Notes: a model not told the origin generated them from the sequence alone. A DNA stretch of 64,000 bases from Gymnopus androsaceus JB14 (GCA_009733575.1 ML769441.1:50585-114584), one strand, 5' to 3'. Counted from the stretch's first letter, positions 21,304-33,770 are shown. Program-made: numbers and translations.

Positions 21304-22889
21304 ATGACAGAAATATGCCGTGTCATTGAAGAGGCCAAATACAATGCTCGCCAGCAGAGAGAAACGGGCAGGACTAAGCCTCAGCCATGGATCCTCCTCA
21401 AATTAATGGTATTCATTACCGCAGGAATCATGGCCTACGCTGGCTATGTCTACATTGGACGATTCTGTGTTAATATTATACTGGGAAAGAGAGCTGGAGT
21501 TTCAGAGGGATCTGGAAGTGAGTTAAATTGTGTTTCAAAGTATTCCGAAGAATCTATTTATTTCCTTATTAGTTGCTCTACTCGTGATTTTTTGTCTCTT
21601 ATATCTTTGGATGTGGTGGTCCTACGTTAGGGTATGTGCTCTAAAGCCGTTCTTTAACTGCCTCTAACCGAGCAGCCAGATCGTTCTGACATCCCCGGGT
21701 TTCGCTCGAGACGTATGTGTTTCATTAGGCTAAGGATTTGAATTATACTGCTAACAGAGTCAAATCTCAGCACGTAAAGCAATCTGCACCTCCTCTACTC
21801 CCTGCAATACCAGTCCCTTCAAATCGACCATATCCACCCGACCAGGACAGGTTAAGCGGTCCTTCCTACGAAGAAATGTCTGAAGCTCATGCAGATCGCA
21901 ACACTGGAGTCTTGGATGCCATTCCACGACCCACAGTTTCTAGTACGATCCCAGAGGTAGTAGATCCCAGTCCTCCCGACAGCGGAGGAAAACACAGCAG
22001 GGTTTACCAAGACCTTCTACGAGCAGCAAGAAAGAATGTGACGAGACGACCGCCCATGACGCCAATACTAGCGCCAGAGTATCGGTATTGCTCTAGAGAT
22101 TTATTTCTTAAACCTTACCGGGCGCATCACTGTCGAGCGTGTGGAACTGTATGTCGTTTCGGTTTAACAATTCAGTTCTCGGGCTGAGAGTATAGCGGTT
22201 TCTTTGCAGTGTGTACTGAAATACGATCATCACTGTCCTTGGATTGGGCAATGCGTAGGTGCACGAAATCACAAGGCGCGTATTACAATCCTTTTTCTTC
22301 CTTCATTTGTGCTTATTCCATGTTCCAGTTCTTCGTCAACTTTAATATGGCGACAGCAATATTCACCGTATATACTTTCGCTACCCTGGTCGCCTACACT
22401 GTACGATCGTCCAACGACAATGATGATATAGATCCCCAACAAATCGTCATCATCGCGCTGGCCGGGCTCTTTTGCATATTCACAGTAGCACTCTTCACAT
22501 CCCACTTACGTCTCCTCTGCCTCTCCCAAACCACCGTCGAACAGCTACACCATCAGTCTATCAAAGAGCGTGAAGATCATATGCTCGCGGATGTCTTTGC
22601 GCTTTACCAGATACCGAATAAACAACGGGTTAAGAGGGAGTGGGATAAAGAATGGGGTAGGATAGGGAAGGAGGGAAATGTATGGTGGCTCGGGAGTGCG
22701 TTGAAGGGTTGGGAGGAGACGATGGGGTCTAGACGGAGGTCGGTAGAGAATCCTTATGGATGGTTGAGCTGGGTGTTTCCGCTTGGATTGAATAAGAAGG
22801 AGGTGGGGTTGCACTATGAAATCAATCCAAGATTTGATGCGGACGGGAGGTGGAAAAGAAGATCGGAATGGCCCGAGAACCTACGATGA
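21304..22889 (+). CDS. DHHC-type protein S-palmitoyltransferase
   Basis: Six exons (21304-21517, 21573-21631, 21680-21712, 21771-22148, 22210-22275, 22329-22889) total 437 codons in frame, 436 aa. Four transmembrane helices are visible: [35 protein letters not shown], a third after [14 protein letters not shown], and [18 protein letters not shown]. Between helices 2 and 3 lies the Cys-rich domain [20 protein letters not shown] spliced to [24 protein letters not shown] holds the acyl-accepting Cys. SPGFARDHVKQ is the usual lead-in after helix 2. The enzyme transfers palmitate to Cys of membrane-associated proteins. The fifth intron (22276-22328) starts with GC, not GT; the splice restores NHKFFVNF, a hallmark of the family. 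Substrate unknown. Confidence 0.92.
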
Positions 22890-24598
22890 TTAGCGTAGTC
22901 GGGTCCGCTGCACGTCAAGGTCGCTACCGCTACCCGCCGTACTGCTACTAGCTATGTAGGTGTACTGATAGGATCTGGGTCCCTCCATTTATTTAATAAA
23001 GCATTGGGAACTGCTTTACGGCTCCGAGCGACGGTACAACATACAGTATTCAGTACTTCCGCGACGAAACTTGCCGCTAAATATACCCCGGTAGCGTCAA
23101 GACTTAAAGAACAAACGCCTAAAGTTGGTGAGAAAGTCATTCTAAGGCTACATTTCCGACTAACCCCATGTGGTGTTGTTGCTCTATGCCAGCTCGACAG
23201 ATGGTAGGGGGTGGCGAGGAAAACACTTAATCTCTAACATTTCTCTGAATTTGGGGCAGAGTCGCGGTGGCGTTGATTGGAAGCATAATGCCGCTACCTT
23301 CAAATGACCAGGGTACATACTTCGCCTTCAAGGACTAAAAACTAGGAATTCAACAACTGTGGCAAGGGCTAAAAGTGTGCCTCTGACAGGTTTTTGACGA
23401 GCATCCTCTAGATCTATCTATACCTTGGACGGCTACGCGGCTACATATACAATATGCACTGTGTGTCGGCATCTGAGCCAGATCGCGAAAGTTGGTCGGT
23501 CCGACGCGACAGTGGTATCTTTGTTCGTGCTTGTCTAGTACTGTGAGCTAAATTGTTTGAAGGCTGATGTGTGTTCGTTCGATCCCAAATGCAGCTAGGT
23601 TAGGACTCCAGGGGGTAAGCGTTCTGTCAGTGAAATGTTAACGATGTTACATTGTTCGAGAAAATTAGGCGGGAGGGACGACTCGGAACAGCGAGGAAGG
23701 AAATGGTAGTGCGGAACAGTACGGAACTTGCAGCTCATTATTCTTGATTTGGTACTTACATGTCTAGGACAGCATTGATGCCGAATCGGCGCAACTCAAC
23801 CGAGATGCCCTGTCTTAGAATCTTAGAGGAGATAACCACCAAAACATATTTGTCTTCTCTAGACTGCGTACTGAGGGCCGGAACCAGTTCATGGTGTCTA
23901 AGGACGGAACACGATGCGTATCTAGAGTAAATTTTGCTAGAAAATCTATGTTCTTCGGCACTAGTGAATAATGTACGTTCTAGCAAATATAGATTCTCGG
24001 AGTGAGCCCTGTTGTCATCACTGCACCATCCTCGTGCGCTGTTCCTCTACAGGGACTGTTTCCTCGTATGCCTTCCTGTTTCTGTTTGGGGATCGACTGT
24101 ATTCTTTTATTCGTTCAAAGCTGTCTCGCCGGCTGCGTATGGCTGAAACGCTAAAGGAAAATCTAGAGCTGAACCGGATATAGCCACAGTTGAGAATAGG
24201 GAAACTACGATCTATGCACAGTTTGAAAAGCCAACTATATTCCAAGGTTTGACGTTATTTTTGTTCTATAGACTGAAAAGAACAATTCCGTCTAGTAACC
24301 AGAGCGCATCGCTTTATCCTACTACAGCCTCAAAATTGGCAAGTAAGATTCATTCCTGGACGATGACTGACACTCACAAATTCACGAGGTTGGGGATGAA
24401 TACCTGAGAATGGTTAGTCTGTGTTTTCTTATAGGGCAAGAACGCCACTGCAAAGTTTTGTCGGTTGGTTGGCGCCGTTACACCTTAATACTGAGGAACG
24501 TTTCCAGGTCATCCGTTATGTGGGGATAGTACACAGGCGGGAGCTACATCCAGGCATGCGGGAGCTAGTATCCATTCGCATATGTTCGGGTTGGTTGG

Positions 24599-24605
24599 TA
24601 TAAAA
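24599..24605 (+). promoter_or_regulatory. TATA box of cupin gene 1
   Basis: TATAAAA lies 153 bp before the ATG, within a block (ATATGTTCGGG-TTGGTTGGTATAAAAGG, then GGCATTCGTTAGCTTATCAG) that is nearly identical before all three cupin genes. Strong conservation of this block suggests co-regulation. Confidence 0.75.
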
Positions 24606-24757
24606 GGTGGTTGTGTTGCTCTGGCATTCGTTAGCTTATCAGCCACCTTTGTTTTTACTCTACCACTCCCATTCCTCCTGTTTGTTTGGCTTTTCTTCCT
24701 CGTTGCTGCGTTATATAGCTAACCACTCGTCAACTAGTAAGGTCCTTCATTTTCAGC

Positions 24758-25630
24758 ATGTTGTTCGCATCCTCTGTCGCCCTCGCCGTCCTTGCTTTGA
24801 TTATACCAGCACAAGCAGTACCTCTTGAAGGTCGGCAGGCTACATCTGCTAGTTTATCCTCGCTACCACCTGCTAGCGTGTCCTCGCCGCCTGCTAGTGT
24901 ATCTTCGTCACTGCCTGCCACTGTGCTCTCGCCACCACCTACTACTGTGACCTCACCACCACCAGTCCCACTCGTCACCAACCCGGTCCAACTTGCAGCA
25001 GAAATTATGACCGAGCCCAGCAACGTCAATAAGCTGACTGAGCTGCTGACCAGCGGTGGAGACCTCCTCACTGGTGACGCCCTTCGGGAGCTCACAGTCT
25101 TTGATTTCAATAACCAGCAACCTGCGGCAGGTGCTAATGGTGGATCGATCCTCCTCGCCACCAATGACAACTTCCCCATTCTCGAGGCTCTCGACATCTC
25201 TGGCGTCGTCTCCTTCTTCGGGCCTTGCGGGCTCAATATACCTCATTTTCATCTCCGTGCCGACGAGTTCCTCATCGTCGTGGAGGGCCAGCTCGAGACC
25301 GGTTTTGTCATGGAGAACGGTTTCAGCAGTGAGGTCCATACTCAACTGGGGCTCTACCAGGGGACGGTTTTCCCAAAGGGCAGCATCCATTATCAGTACA
25401 ACCCTACCTGCAACAACGCTACCTTTGTCGCTTCATTAAACAGTAATGATCCTGGCAGAAGTGATCTCGTTACCAACTTCTTCATGCTCGAAGACGCTGT
25501 GGTAAATGCCTCTTTGAGTTTCCCGACGACCATCTCAGGCGATAACATTGACCAGTGGAGGAAATTCTTGCCTGTAAACTTGGCCAAAGGGGTGGATACC
25601 TGCTTGCAAGCATGTGGGATCTCGCAGTGA
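24758..25630 (+). CDS. Secreted germin/spherulin-like cupin, paralogue 1
   Basis: Intronless, 290 aa. Signal peptide MLFASSVALAVLALIIPAQA. A Pro/Ser/Thr linker of about 40 residues made of imperfect 8-residue repeats (LPPASVSS, PPASVSS, LPATVLS, PPTTVTS) is unique to this copy. The cupin barrel follows: motif 1 GLNIPHFHLRADEFLIVVEG fits G-x4-HxH-x4-E-x6-G with two His and Glu for a metal, and motif 2 GTVFPKGSIHYQYN fits G-x3-PxG-x2-H-x3-N with the third His. A C-terminal Cys pair (CLQACG) may form a disulfide. Spherulin 1 and germin-like proteins are extracellular metal-binding proteins, some with oxidase or dismutase activity; the reaction here is not known. Similarity to paralogues is very high outside the linker. 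Confidence 0.85.
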   Translation: MLFASSVALAVLALIIPAQAVPLEGRQATSASLSSLPPASVSSPPASVSSSLPATVLSPPPTTVTSPPPVPLVTNPVQLAAEIMTEPSNVNKLTELLTSGGDLLTGDALRELTVFDFNNQQPAAGANGGSILLATNDNFPILEALDISGVVSFFGPCGLNIPHFHLRADEFLIVVEGQLETGFVMENGFSSEVHTQLGLYQGTVFPKGSIHYQYNPTCNNATFVASLNSNDPGRSDLVTNFFMLEDAVVNASLSFPTTISGDNIDQWRKFLPVNLAKGVDTCLQACGISQ

Positions 25631-25734
25631 TTTGTCTATCTTTTCCCTCGGAACAATTTCTCAGAATCAATCCATCACTCTCCTTTCTTTGAGTATAATT
25701 ATAATATATAAATCGGACCTCACCTTACACTTAC

Positions 25735-25960
25735 TATCTTTACTAGTCATACTTAATTTGGCGCTGTTGCATCCTCTTCTACCTTCCTTTCCTATTTCCA
25801 CTAGTCGTACTTAATCTGACATTGTTGCATCCTAGTAGGATTCATTCTCTCCTAACTGGTTACTATCTCTACAAAGTAGCACTATTCTAATTTGGCACTG
25901 TCGCATCCTAGTAGATGCATTCCCTCCTACCTTCCTTTACTATCTCATATACTTACCGTC
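25735..25960. repeat. Three imperfect tandem repeats downstream of cupin 1
   Basis: A unit of about 65-75 bp of the form ACTAGTCGTACTTAAT-TGGCACTGTCGCATCC-TAGTAG-ATTC-CTCC repeats three times. Copies 2 and 3 of the segment hold a single related unit (about 36060-36110 and 52020-52090), so the expansion is specific to copy 1. Confidence 0.65.
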
Positions 25961-26047
25961 GGACTGGTACTCTACTAGTATATCAATGAATCTCTAGTGT
26001 TATTCTACTCATTATATATTCATTTATTTGTTGTTTCCTATTAAAAC

Positions 26048-26305
26048 GATTGAAAAAGCTCCGCTCGATTCTTCGTGCGTTTCTCAGCGAAGGGTGCCCG
26101 GGATAACAGAAAGTTTTCTTATGCATTCCAAATTTGCAATGAGAAAATATTGATCTATTCTTATCACTATCTGTAAATGACTCACGTCGATAGTGTGAAA
26201 AAAGCTCCGCTTGATTCACCGCTGCGTTTCTCAGCGAAGGGTCGCTCTGGGATACCAGAAAGTTTTTCCTGTGCATTCCAAATTGGCAATGAAAATATTA
26301 GTACT
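26048..26305. repeat. Direct tandem duplication of about 150 bp
   Basis: GAAAAAGCTCCGCT, CGTTTCTCAGCGAAGGGT, GGGATA-CAGAAAGTTTT and GCATTCCAAATT-GCAATGA appear in the same order at 26050-26145 and 26199-26295. The block is noncoding and lies in the 3' part of segmental copy 1. Confidence 0.75.
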
Positions 26306-26599
26306 AAAAAATCTCTATATACACACATCTGTATAGATCGTTGGTGTATAACGAGTCTGCTTAGGCCCTAGGGAGACTATCAATTCGCTTCACATAAGTT
26401 TCTGTTGAATGTACTTGAACGCCGTCGCAATGGATCGTAGTGGTGATTGATAATTAAAAATCGGTCCTCTTCTTGGAAATACTCATAAAGTCCATGACCT
26501 TGGAGGTTTGCAACATCATATGGCCGAATGTCAAAGCGTAGAATCTCAAAAGTCAGCACCGAATATTTCTTAATCACGTGCTTTGATTTTTTTTCCAGT

Positions 26600-28505
26600 C
26601 ATTTTTTTCTTCCACTATGATGCCGGTACCTGTATGGTACCTTTCTCGGGTTCAAAATCCCGGGATCGCGCCGTGTAATCTATCTATCAAATGGATGTGC
26701 GCATAACAAGGCATAATGCAACCTCTTCAAAGCTCAAGTGCGCTGTCAGCATGTGGAATATTGGGCTAAGAAGCGGACTTAGAATGTATCTCAGCCTCAG
26801 CAGTAGCAGTATAGAGCAGTATCTGACTGCAACCGTGGTGAGTTTTTTTTAGTTCTGTGATCTAATTATGTTCAAATTCGCTGGTTTAGCATTCACTACC
26901 TTTTACTTTTACTCTGGATGAATTCTAAGCTTGTTCAAAGCAAAGTTGATTCGTCATGCCACCAACTCTCTGTCGGTTCTGATTGGACACTTGCTCCATT
27001 TGTCACGGTCATTACAATGTTCATTCCCAGTCCTTTCGACCCAGCATGCGTAGCGGCGTTACTGTCGAGATAGCCAGGATTCAAGCCAATGCATGGGCTC
27101 AGGTGAGCATCTATAAACCTCCTCCATCTAATCCCGAGCTTTGAGGCTGATTCATATAGTTTTTCAGCCTCGATCACAGATCGCAAACGATTTACTACGA
27201 CGCTATTTGTAAAAGTAACAACAATGTCATTCCTCCAGGCAGTTATAGACACGATTGGTTTACTCGACTCAGAATCTGACCTACTTTCCTCTCCTCTGAG
27301 CGAGCGGGCGAGTCAATGTTAGGCCCGTTGGATCCCTGCACAAGGCTGTCATCATCTACACCATGCCTCCACGGCCTATATCTAGGACTACAACTCGTGC
27401 AGTAGTTAGAGTCGGAAGGATCATTACTCACTATCACTCCGCGCTTGAGCCGTTCTCAACAGCTACAAGGAAAGGAATCTGACCAAATACGCATCCAAAG
27501 CATGGCGGAGGAGCCTCATGGTCGATGGCTAATCGATGATCTCCTATACAACAAACCGGCCGCTGACGCCAAACCTCATTCTGCTTCTGAGACTTCGCCC
27601 CCGCCAACAGAGCTGGAGACAAGGGACAGCTTTCGAATTCGAACGAGTCGCTGACACTTCTCTCGTGCTCAGCAGCAGATACTGAAACAAGGGCTACTGT
27701 TTCTTTTGGGCCAAGCATCAGACACTGAGACACCTATCATTGTTCGAGTTTTTCGGGCCTGGAAGACTTAGAAAAACTTCCGTATCATGCGGTTCTTGGG
27801 AGCTGGCACCGCATCATCTACCTCTTTGCTTTACTATAACTACGAACCTACTGGTCCAACAATGAGCAATAGACTATGATAAAGCATCGTTTCGGGTTTT
27901 TCGGGCCCACCACGTTTTATGCATCCAACAATGAGCGGTAGGCGATAGACGCTGCGTTTCCGTGGCCGACCTCATTTGGCGTTACATGCATGCATACTTT
28001 CCTTCAGTGCCGGAGTTGTAATTCGAGATAGAGGTATTGATTTCGAGTCATTTCCGCATCTCACTATCATCACTCCATAACGGTGGACCCTCTTCCATCT
28101 CCGCGTCTTCCGGGTGGCCCTCGCTCTAACAGCAGGCACTCGCATCTTTCACATCTATTTTCATTCAGCTAACAATATCTTCTAGACTGCAATAGGCCGC
28201 AATCCGCTGCAACAGGCCAATGACGATTGGGGCATAGCTGCTTTGCTGGTAGGTGATTGAGCTGGGAGTGCGTTGACTTTTTCCTTTTTTCCTATCCTCA
28301 TTCCGATTCCCATAACTACAGGTGTACCAAATTTGCACTCTCATATAGAGAGTATCCACCGCCCATCGCCTTTGCGTAGACCTAGGCCATCCTCCGCTAC
28401 CTTCATTTCAAAGAGTGTGGACTATAAAAAGCTGACGGGTTAGTTACTGTATAGAATCTTTTGCCTTTCGTTGCATTGCACTAAACAATGATGATTTTTT
28501 TAATG
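26600..28505. other. Intergenic stretch between segmental copies 1 and 2
   Basis: No gene could be supported. Two similar GTTTTTCGGGCC-type blocks (about 27748 and 27895), each near CAACAATGAG, hint at another old repeat. Frames such as 27434-27733 on the minus strand lack motifs. Confidence 0.45.
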
Positions 28506-28949
28506 CCGCATAGAAGTTGTTGACAACCAGTCCTTCAGATATACCTCAAGCTATAACTCCGGCTAGGCGGCTAAGCGGCTACATGATCCATACTGTATGT
28601 CAGTCTATGGCTTCCTCGCTCTTGCCAGAGTATATGAGTGTATGTAAAAGTGATTACATAGGTATGCGGCAAGGTTTCGGGCTGAGTCGATCCATAGACT
28701 GAGTGCCTACAGACCGACTCCGGCTCAACAGACTCCAAAACATGGTGTCCGTGATGCGCGATGATACCCGTCTACGTAGGAGCCTGCGACGCATCAAGCA
28801 AAGTGCGGATACCCCCCTATATAGGAGGAGGCCCCTACAAGCAGAAGCCTTGCCACTAATAGAACCACCAAATGAAATTTTGAACTCACCTTTTACTCAA
28901 CCTACCTTTATTCAACCAATCCACAAAACCAAATATGTGGATGTAGGGG

Positions 28950-29105
28950 GTGAATACATGGAAACACCCCGGCGAATGCGTGGAAACGCCCACCAAGTTA
29001 TGCGGATATGGGGACAAATGCGTGGAAGTGCCCCATGAATGCGAATGCGAATGCGATGCGGGAGCGAATGCGTGGAAACGCCCCCTGAATGCGAATGCGA
29101 TACGA
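28950..29105. repeat. GAATGCG / GTGGAAACGCCCC short repeats
   Basis: Units GAATGCGTGGAAACGCCCC and CGAATGCGAATGCG recur four to six times with drift. On either strand the run has an open frame, but this is a consequence of the repeat and not evidence for a protein. Confidence 0.7.
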
Positions 29106-29269
29106 TTTCTCAACAAGGACCCCGGAGCTTCCGGGGTCTTCCCTTCTCTAATCCTTTTCCTTCAGTTTGCAAGATTGAAGAGAGAAAAGGAATGGCAGAA
29201 GAGATGAAAACAAAGAGAAATGAAGTGCGAGAGGCGACCGTTTACTGGCGGTGCTCGCACAAATGCAGG

Positions 29270-29836
29270 CACACCGCCAATAATTATACTTCAGTTTGGC
29301 TGAAGCATTTTGCAATATAGATTGTTTCAATAGATAAGGGAAATATATTTTCTCAGAGGAACACAGAAAATAAACATCTCACACAACCGCAGAAGGACAT
29401 AGTTTCAGACCATCTGAAGTTCATAATTTCTACAAATTTCCAAAACAATATCTTTCGGACAGCGCATGAAGTAATTCATTTCAGCTGATCCAAAAGTATA
29501 CACTACCGAAGCCGGCCGAAGTATTCCATTTCAGTTGAGCTGAAATGGTAGTTGTTACCATTTCAGCAGTCCTGGAAACAATTACTTCGGACGGCTTTGG
29601 TAGTGTATACTTTTGGTCCGGCTGAAGCTGATTGCTTCAGATCCTGTTCGAAAAATGACATTTCGGCCTTTTGCGGATGGTTTAAACTTCAATTTGTCTG
29701 AATCTATTTCCTTCTTTAGTTCTTTGAGTTACTTATTTTCCGCAGTCCTCCGAAGAAGTACATTTCAAGTAGCAACGGAAACAATTCATTTCCCATAATG
29801 CTTCAGTCTGACTGAAGCATTATTATTGGCGGTGTG
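29270..29836. mobile_element. 567-bp MITE with AGG target duplication
   Basis: Ends CACACCGCCAATAATTAT (left) and its near inverse ATTATTATTGGCGGTGTG (right) are followed inward by TTCAGTTTGGCTGAAGCA and TGCTTCAGTCTGACTGAAGC. AGG flanks both ends (29267-29269, 29837-29839). Inside are a second large inverted repeat (CCAAAAGTATACACTACCGA against its inverse near 29590-29622) and a central palindrome around CATTTCAGTTGAGCTGAAATG. It folds back along most of its length. No coding capacity. The transposon superfamily is not clear from a 3-bp AGG site. Confidence 0.7.
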
Positions 29837-31702
29837 AGGGAGCGGCTCTTCATGAGAGTGAGAAGCAAGACACGCTCCCCGGCAATCACGTACGTCAGCC
29901 GTAGACAACCTATGCATGCAACTCATACCTCATCGCACTCATACTACACAATTTGACACAGATCACCACAGTTGGTATGTCTGATGCGACCATCTAGTAC
30001 TTACTGTAAGCTGAACTGTGTGAAGGCTGACGCGAGTTCATTCGATTCCAAAGGTAGCTAGATCAGGACTTTGGAGAAATAAATGTAGAATCGGGGGAAT
30101 GTTAATGATAATGTATTGGAGATCATCGAGTGGGTCGGAATGTTTGAAACCTCAATGAAGGGAATAGCATTGCGGAACAGTACGGAACTTGTAATATTCT
30201 TAATCTGGCACTTACCTTCAGCATCCCCGATATCGGCGCAGCGCAGACCATACAACCAGGGGGAACGACTTCTCTAGACTGTGAGCCGAGGCCAGGTTCT
30301 TAGTACACGCACGAACTAATGGATGCGAATGTTATCTTCAAGGGAGACCAAATTCACCGGAGGCTACGTGAATCTTCCCCAACTCTTGAACGGAGTGAGA
30401 GGGAGGGCCTTGTACGATGATCGAACCACAGAAACGTGACTTTTTCGTCCAGATCTTTACCCCAATCTAATGTTCCCACGATGACATTTGTCCATTGCAA
30501 CTTGTTGCAACCTGCCCCATACTTAAGCATTGTGCTCGTGTCTCATGTCAGCTGAAAACGAAACCTTTCCAAACATATTTGCTCAAACAGTCTTGTCTAA
30601 CCCTTACTGGGTGCTAAATCAATCCGAGTCACTCACAACGCCTTACTGTCAATTCGTACATTGAATTGTTGCCTGATAAGAAGCTAAAGAGGTTGAACAA
30701 GAGTGCAAAACTGGACAGTCTGATGTCCTTGTACCACAATGCCTCATTTGCATTGCCTGCACCAGCAGGCAGCATTGACCATTATTGCACAACAGTCAAC
30801 TTTCTTATATCACAGGTCAGCCAAACTGTTGTTGAATCTATCAGAGCTGCTTTCCCTCCCCCCAGTTATACCCCACCATCCAGTGACTTGTGTGATCTCT
30901 GCATGCTACCTAAAATAATCAAAATTATATCCAACCTCACTACATCCGATTTACACCTCATGCAGACTCAGCTTTGAAAACAAATATGGTCAACAATATA
31001 CATCATGCAATGTCCAGGGTCCTTATACTCATGTGCAAACTGAAAATCAAACCTCTCTCAGCTTATAGGTCAGTGTTTTCAAAGGGACTACCACCAATTG
31101 TATAGAATGCATCCTGTGCGGTTACTCAATGAATATACTTTCACCCATCTCAGCACCTATCATACTCTGGATTATGAGCAAACATCATTGCAAGAGGTTA
31201 TCTTCCTTCTCTTGGAACAGCAAGGGTATCCTTACAGTGTGTTGGCATTAATTGAAGAATTGCATTTGTGTATTCTACAACATCCATGATAACTGGTTTG
31301 CAGCAGTGCGAACCACCCCTTGGTTTGATGTCACCCCAGGGTACTCTGATCAAACTCTGATACCTTTTTTTCAACTTCGCCACTCTGCAATGATACCTTA
31401 GGTTGCCCTGATTATGTGCGCCATACCATAGAAACTGCCAGGTAAATACAGTTCTGCAATTGTTTGGTTTCTGCTCTCATGGCCTCTTGCAGATCCTTTG
31501 ATTTTTGCTTGTTGCATTGAATCTGGGCTTTCTTGCTGAGTCTTACTCATGTATATAATTTACTTGTTATGAATGCTGAGTGTGAGCAAAGTAACTTGTC
31601 GGGCTAACTTGTCCCATTCAATCAAGTTAACTTGTTTTTTCCCGTGCTTGCAAGATTAACTTGCCGAGACTCGGCAAAATGTAACTAACTTGCGTTTTAC
31701 TA

Positions 31703-31988
31703 CACGCCGAAAGTACAAAAAAATCTGCTCGAGAGAAAAATGGATGGATTGGGAACTTTTTGGTCAAAATATCACTGATTAGTGAATTTTTGAGTGAAGA
31801 TTAATCATTCAGCTCAACCAAAATGGAATTTCTTGACTGAATAATCATCTTTCAGTCAGAAATTCCATTTCAGTCAAGCTGAATGAGTAGTTTTCACTCA
31901 AAATTTCACTAATGAGCGATTTTTTGTACAAAAAGTTCTTAATCAGTCTGTTTTTCATTCGAGCGGATTTTTTTGTACTTCTGGCGTG
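31703..31988. mobile_element. 286-bp fold-back MITE with CTA target duplication
   Basis: Ends CACGCCGAAAGTACAAAAAA and (inverted) CACGCCAGAAGTACAAAAAA are flanked by CTA on both sides (31700-31702, 31989-31991). Almost the whole element is palindromic around position 31845, including CATTTTGGTTGAGCTGAATG-like arms. A 3-bp CTA site and a palindromic body recall PIF/Harbinger-type MITEs. The surrounding DNA contains repeated TAACTTG motifs, so it inserted into another repeat. Confidence 0.7.
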
Positions 31989-33770
31989 CTAGCAACTCAA
32001 ATCAACTTAATTTTAAATGTTCCTTAAGCATTCTACTCATTGTCAGCATTACTAAGAGTAAATACTTATGCTAGTTGCTGATTGTGCCAACTGCTATGGA
32101 CAACTTAGTACCTGCCCGTGACTATATAAAATGTATACCACTTACTTACATGGGGATAACTCTACTCAAAAACCCCCTTGATTGTCGACAATCCAATCGC
32201 AACCCATTCTCAGAGAACCTTATCCCACAACCCTTCCGGACCTCCATGGGACCACTGATGGGCAGCCCGGCAGTGTCACAAGTAATGATATATTAATTCC
32301 GCTCACCCGTCAGCCTATTGATAAGAATCTTCTTCTAACTAGTACTAACAATTACAATCATGGTATCATTGGACATTTGTCCCTTCAGTGACCTGGCTGA
32401 CAACAAATAGAGCATTTCACTACTTTTTGGCATTTGACTGAGCGGTCATAGTCGTCCTCATCATCATCACTATTCACATCGAGCTCAGCTTGCTAACCCT
32501 TCAATGGTGACATTGAATTATGGGGGATGGTATGTATCCAATGGTATGGTATATAGCTAGCTGTCACCATATTCAGTTACAGTGACCATCCCTAACATAG
32601 CTTACCACTGAGTAACACTTCCTTTCCAAAACTGTTACACACAAATTGTGACTTGTGTCTGAGTAATATTGAAGCTCATACATGCCCAATAGTCATGTTT
32701 TTAGACTTTGATTACTTACTTAGCAATATCTTGGTACATATACCTACTGTATGTTGCACATCATTGTGCAGAATTCGTCACAGATAAATCCGAGAATATC
32801 ATTAAATGTTGCACAATATTATGCAGATTGATCCCAGTTCATCATTGAATCTGCATTCAATTTTGCATTGGATATTATAAGAATAAATGCTACGGGTGCA
32901 AGATCCAGTTACATTCAGCTTGTACCTAAGAACCATCACTATATGCACGTAAATATGACCGTCAATGCAGGACTGTACTGTAACATGAAGAAATATTGTC
33001 TCTCTCTCAGTACAATACAGGTACCCAATGATAACACAGATACTGTATTGTCCCGGACATGATCAGCACAGTCATAATATGGGTGGAATAATGCCGAATT
33101 TCCATCCTGATATGGACAATATACAACCCATGGCCATACCATCTTGGTCTTTGAGTTTAAAGCATATATACATTATTTGCCTCAGGTTTCTGTACCTGCA
33201 TATGGACAATTCAGAGTCCTACTTGTAATGCTTGAACTGAATCTAAAGATTTCAACGTTACCCTTGGCTCCACCGATGTCCCATTCACTCCCATATGCAT
33301 AGATTCATTCTAACACTCCGCACTCAACCCTTGGACCTCGAAGGATTAATTCTTTACGTGCATACATGGAGGTTTTGATCTCGTTTTGGATTAACTACCC
33401 TTTATTGACCCTTACTTATAAGACTGTCCAACTTGTGGCTTAAGCCATCGAATCAACGCCGTTTGGGATTCTTAAGCTCGATTCCTAACAATAAGCCCCT
33501 CCCAAATACTTATATATCCGATTTGGAACAGCTCAGTACACTGAAGCCAGGAGCTACATAAGTGTATAGCAACAGGTTACCTGGATGGTATACTTATTGA
33601 AACTTAATACAGGTTTCTCCGAACTCATTATTCATCACCTGGTTGCAACCTGCTGAAGTTGGATTTTCATTGAATTCCTTGTACTTAGGCTGTGTAAGGA
33701 CCTGGAATGAGCACACACTGTCATGCACTACATTAGATGTGTTACATTGCTCCAAACTTGCGAGATATAA

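Larger units (their letters stand above)
23391..26560. repeat. Segmental duplication, copy 1 (carries cupin gene 1)
   Basis: This unit aligns with 50039-53150 and with the inserted-up version at about 28510-39010. Landmarks: GTTGGTCGGTCCGACGCGAC at about 23494, GAAGGCTGATGTG at 23560, the cupin promoter and gene, the downstream TCGCATCCTAGTAG block and, at the far end, TGTCAAAGCGTAGAATCTC (about 26529). The 1.3 kb before the cupin (23210-24757) shows no gene of its own; several short frames exist but are not conserved between copies. Confidence 0.75.

Noticed and set aside
22269..22814. Minus-strand frames over the palmitoyltransferase
   Set aside because: Antisense of a verified coding exon.
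23004..23207. Plus-strand frame with RLRATVQHTVFSTSATKLAA that resembles a mitochondrial protein N-terminus
   Set aside because: It has no ATG in frame before the stretch, lies directly after the palmitoyltransferase stop and has no recognisable continuation after a possible donor at about 23117.
28886..29320. Open frames over the GAATGCG repeats
   Set aside because: Repeats whose unit length keeps a frame open produce such ORFs by chance.
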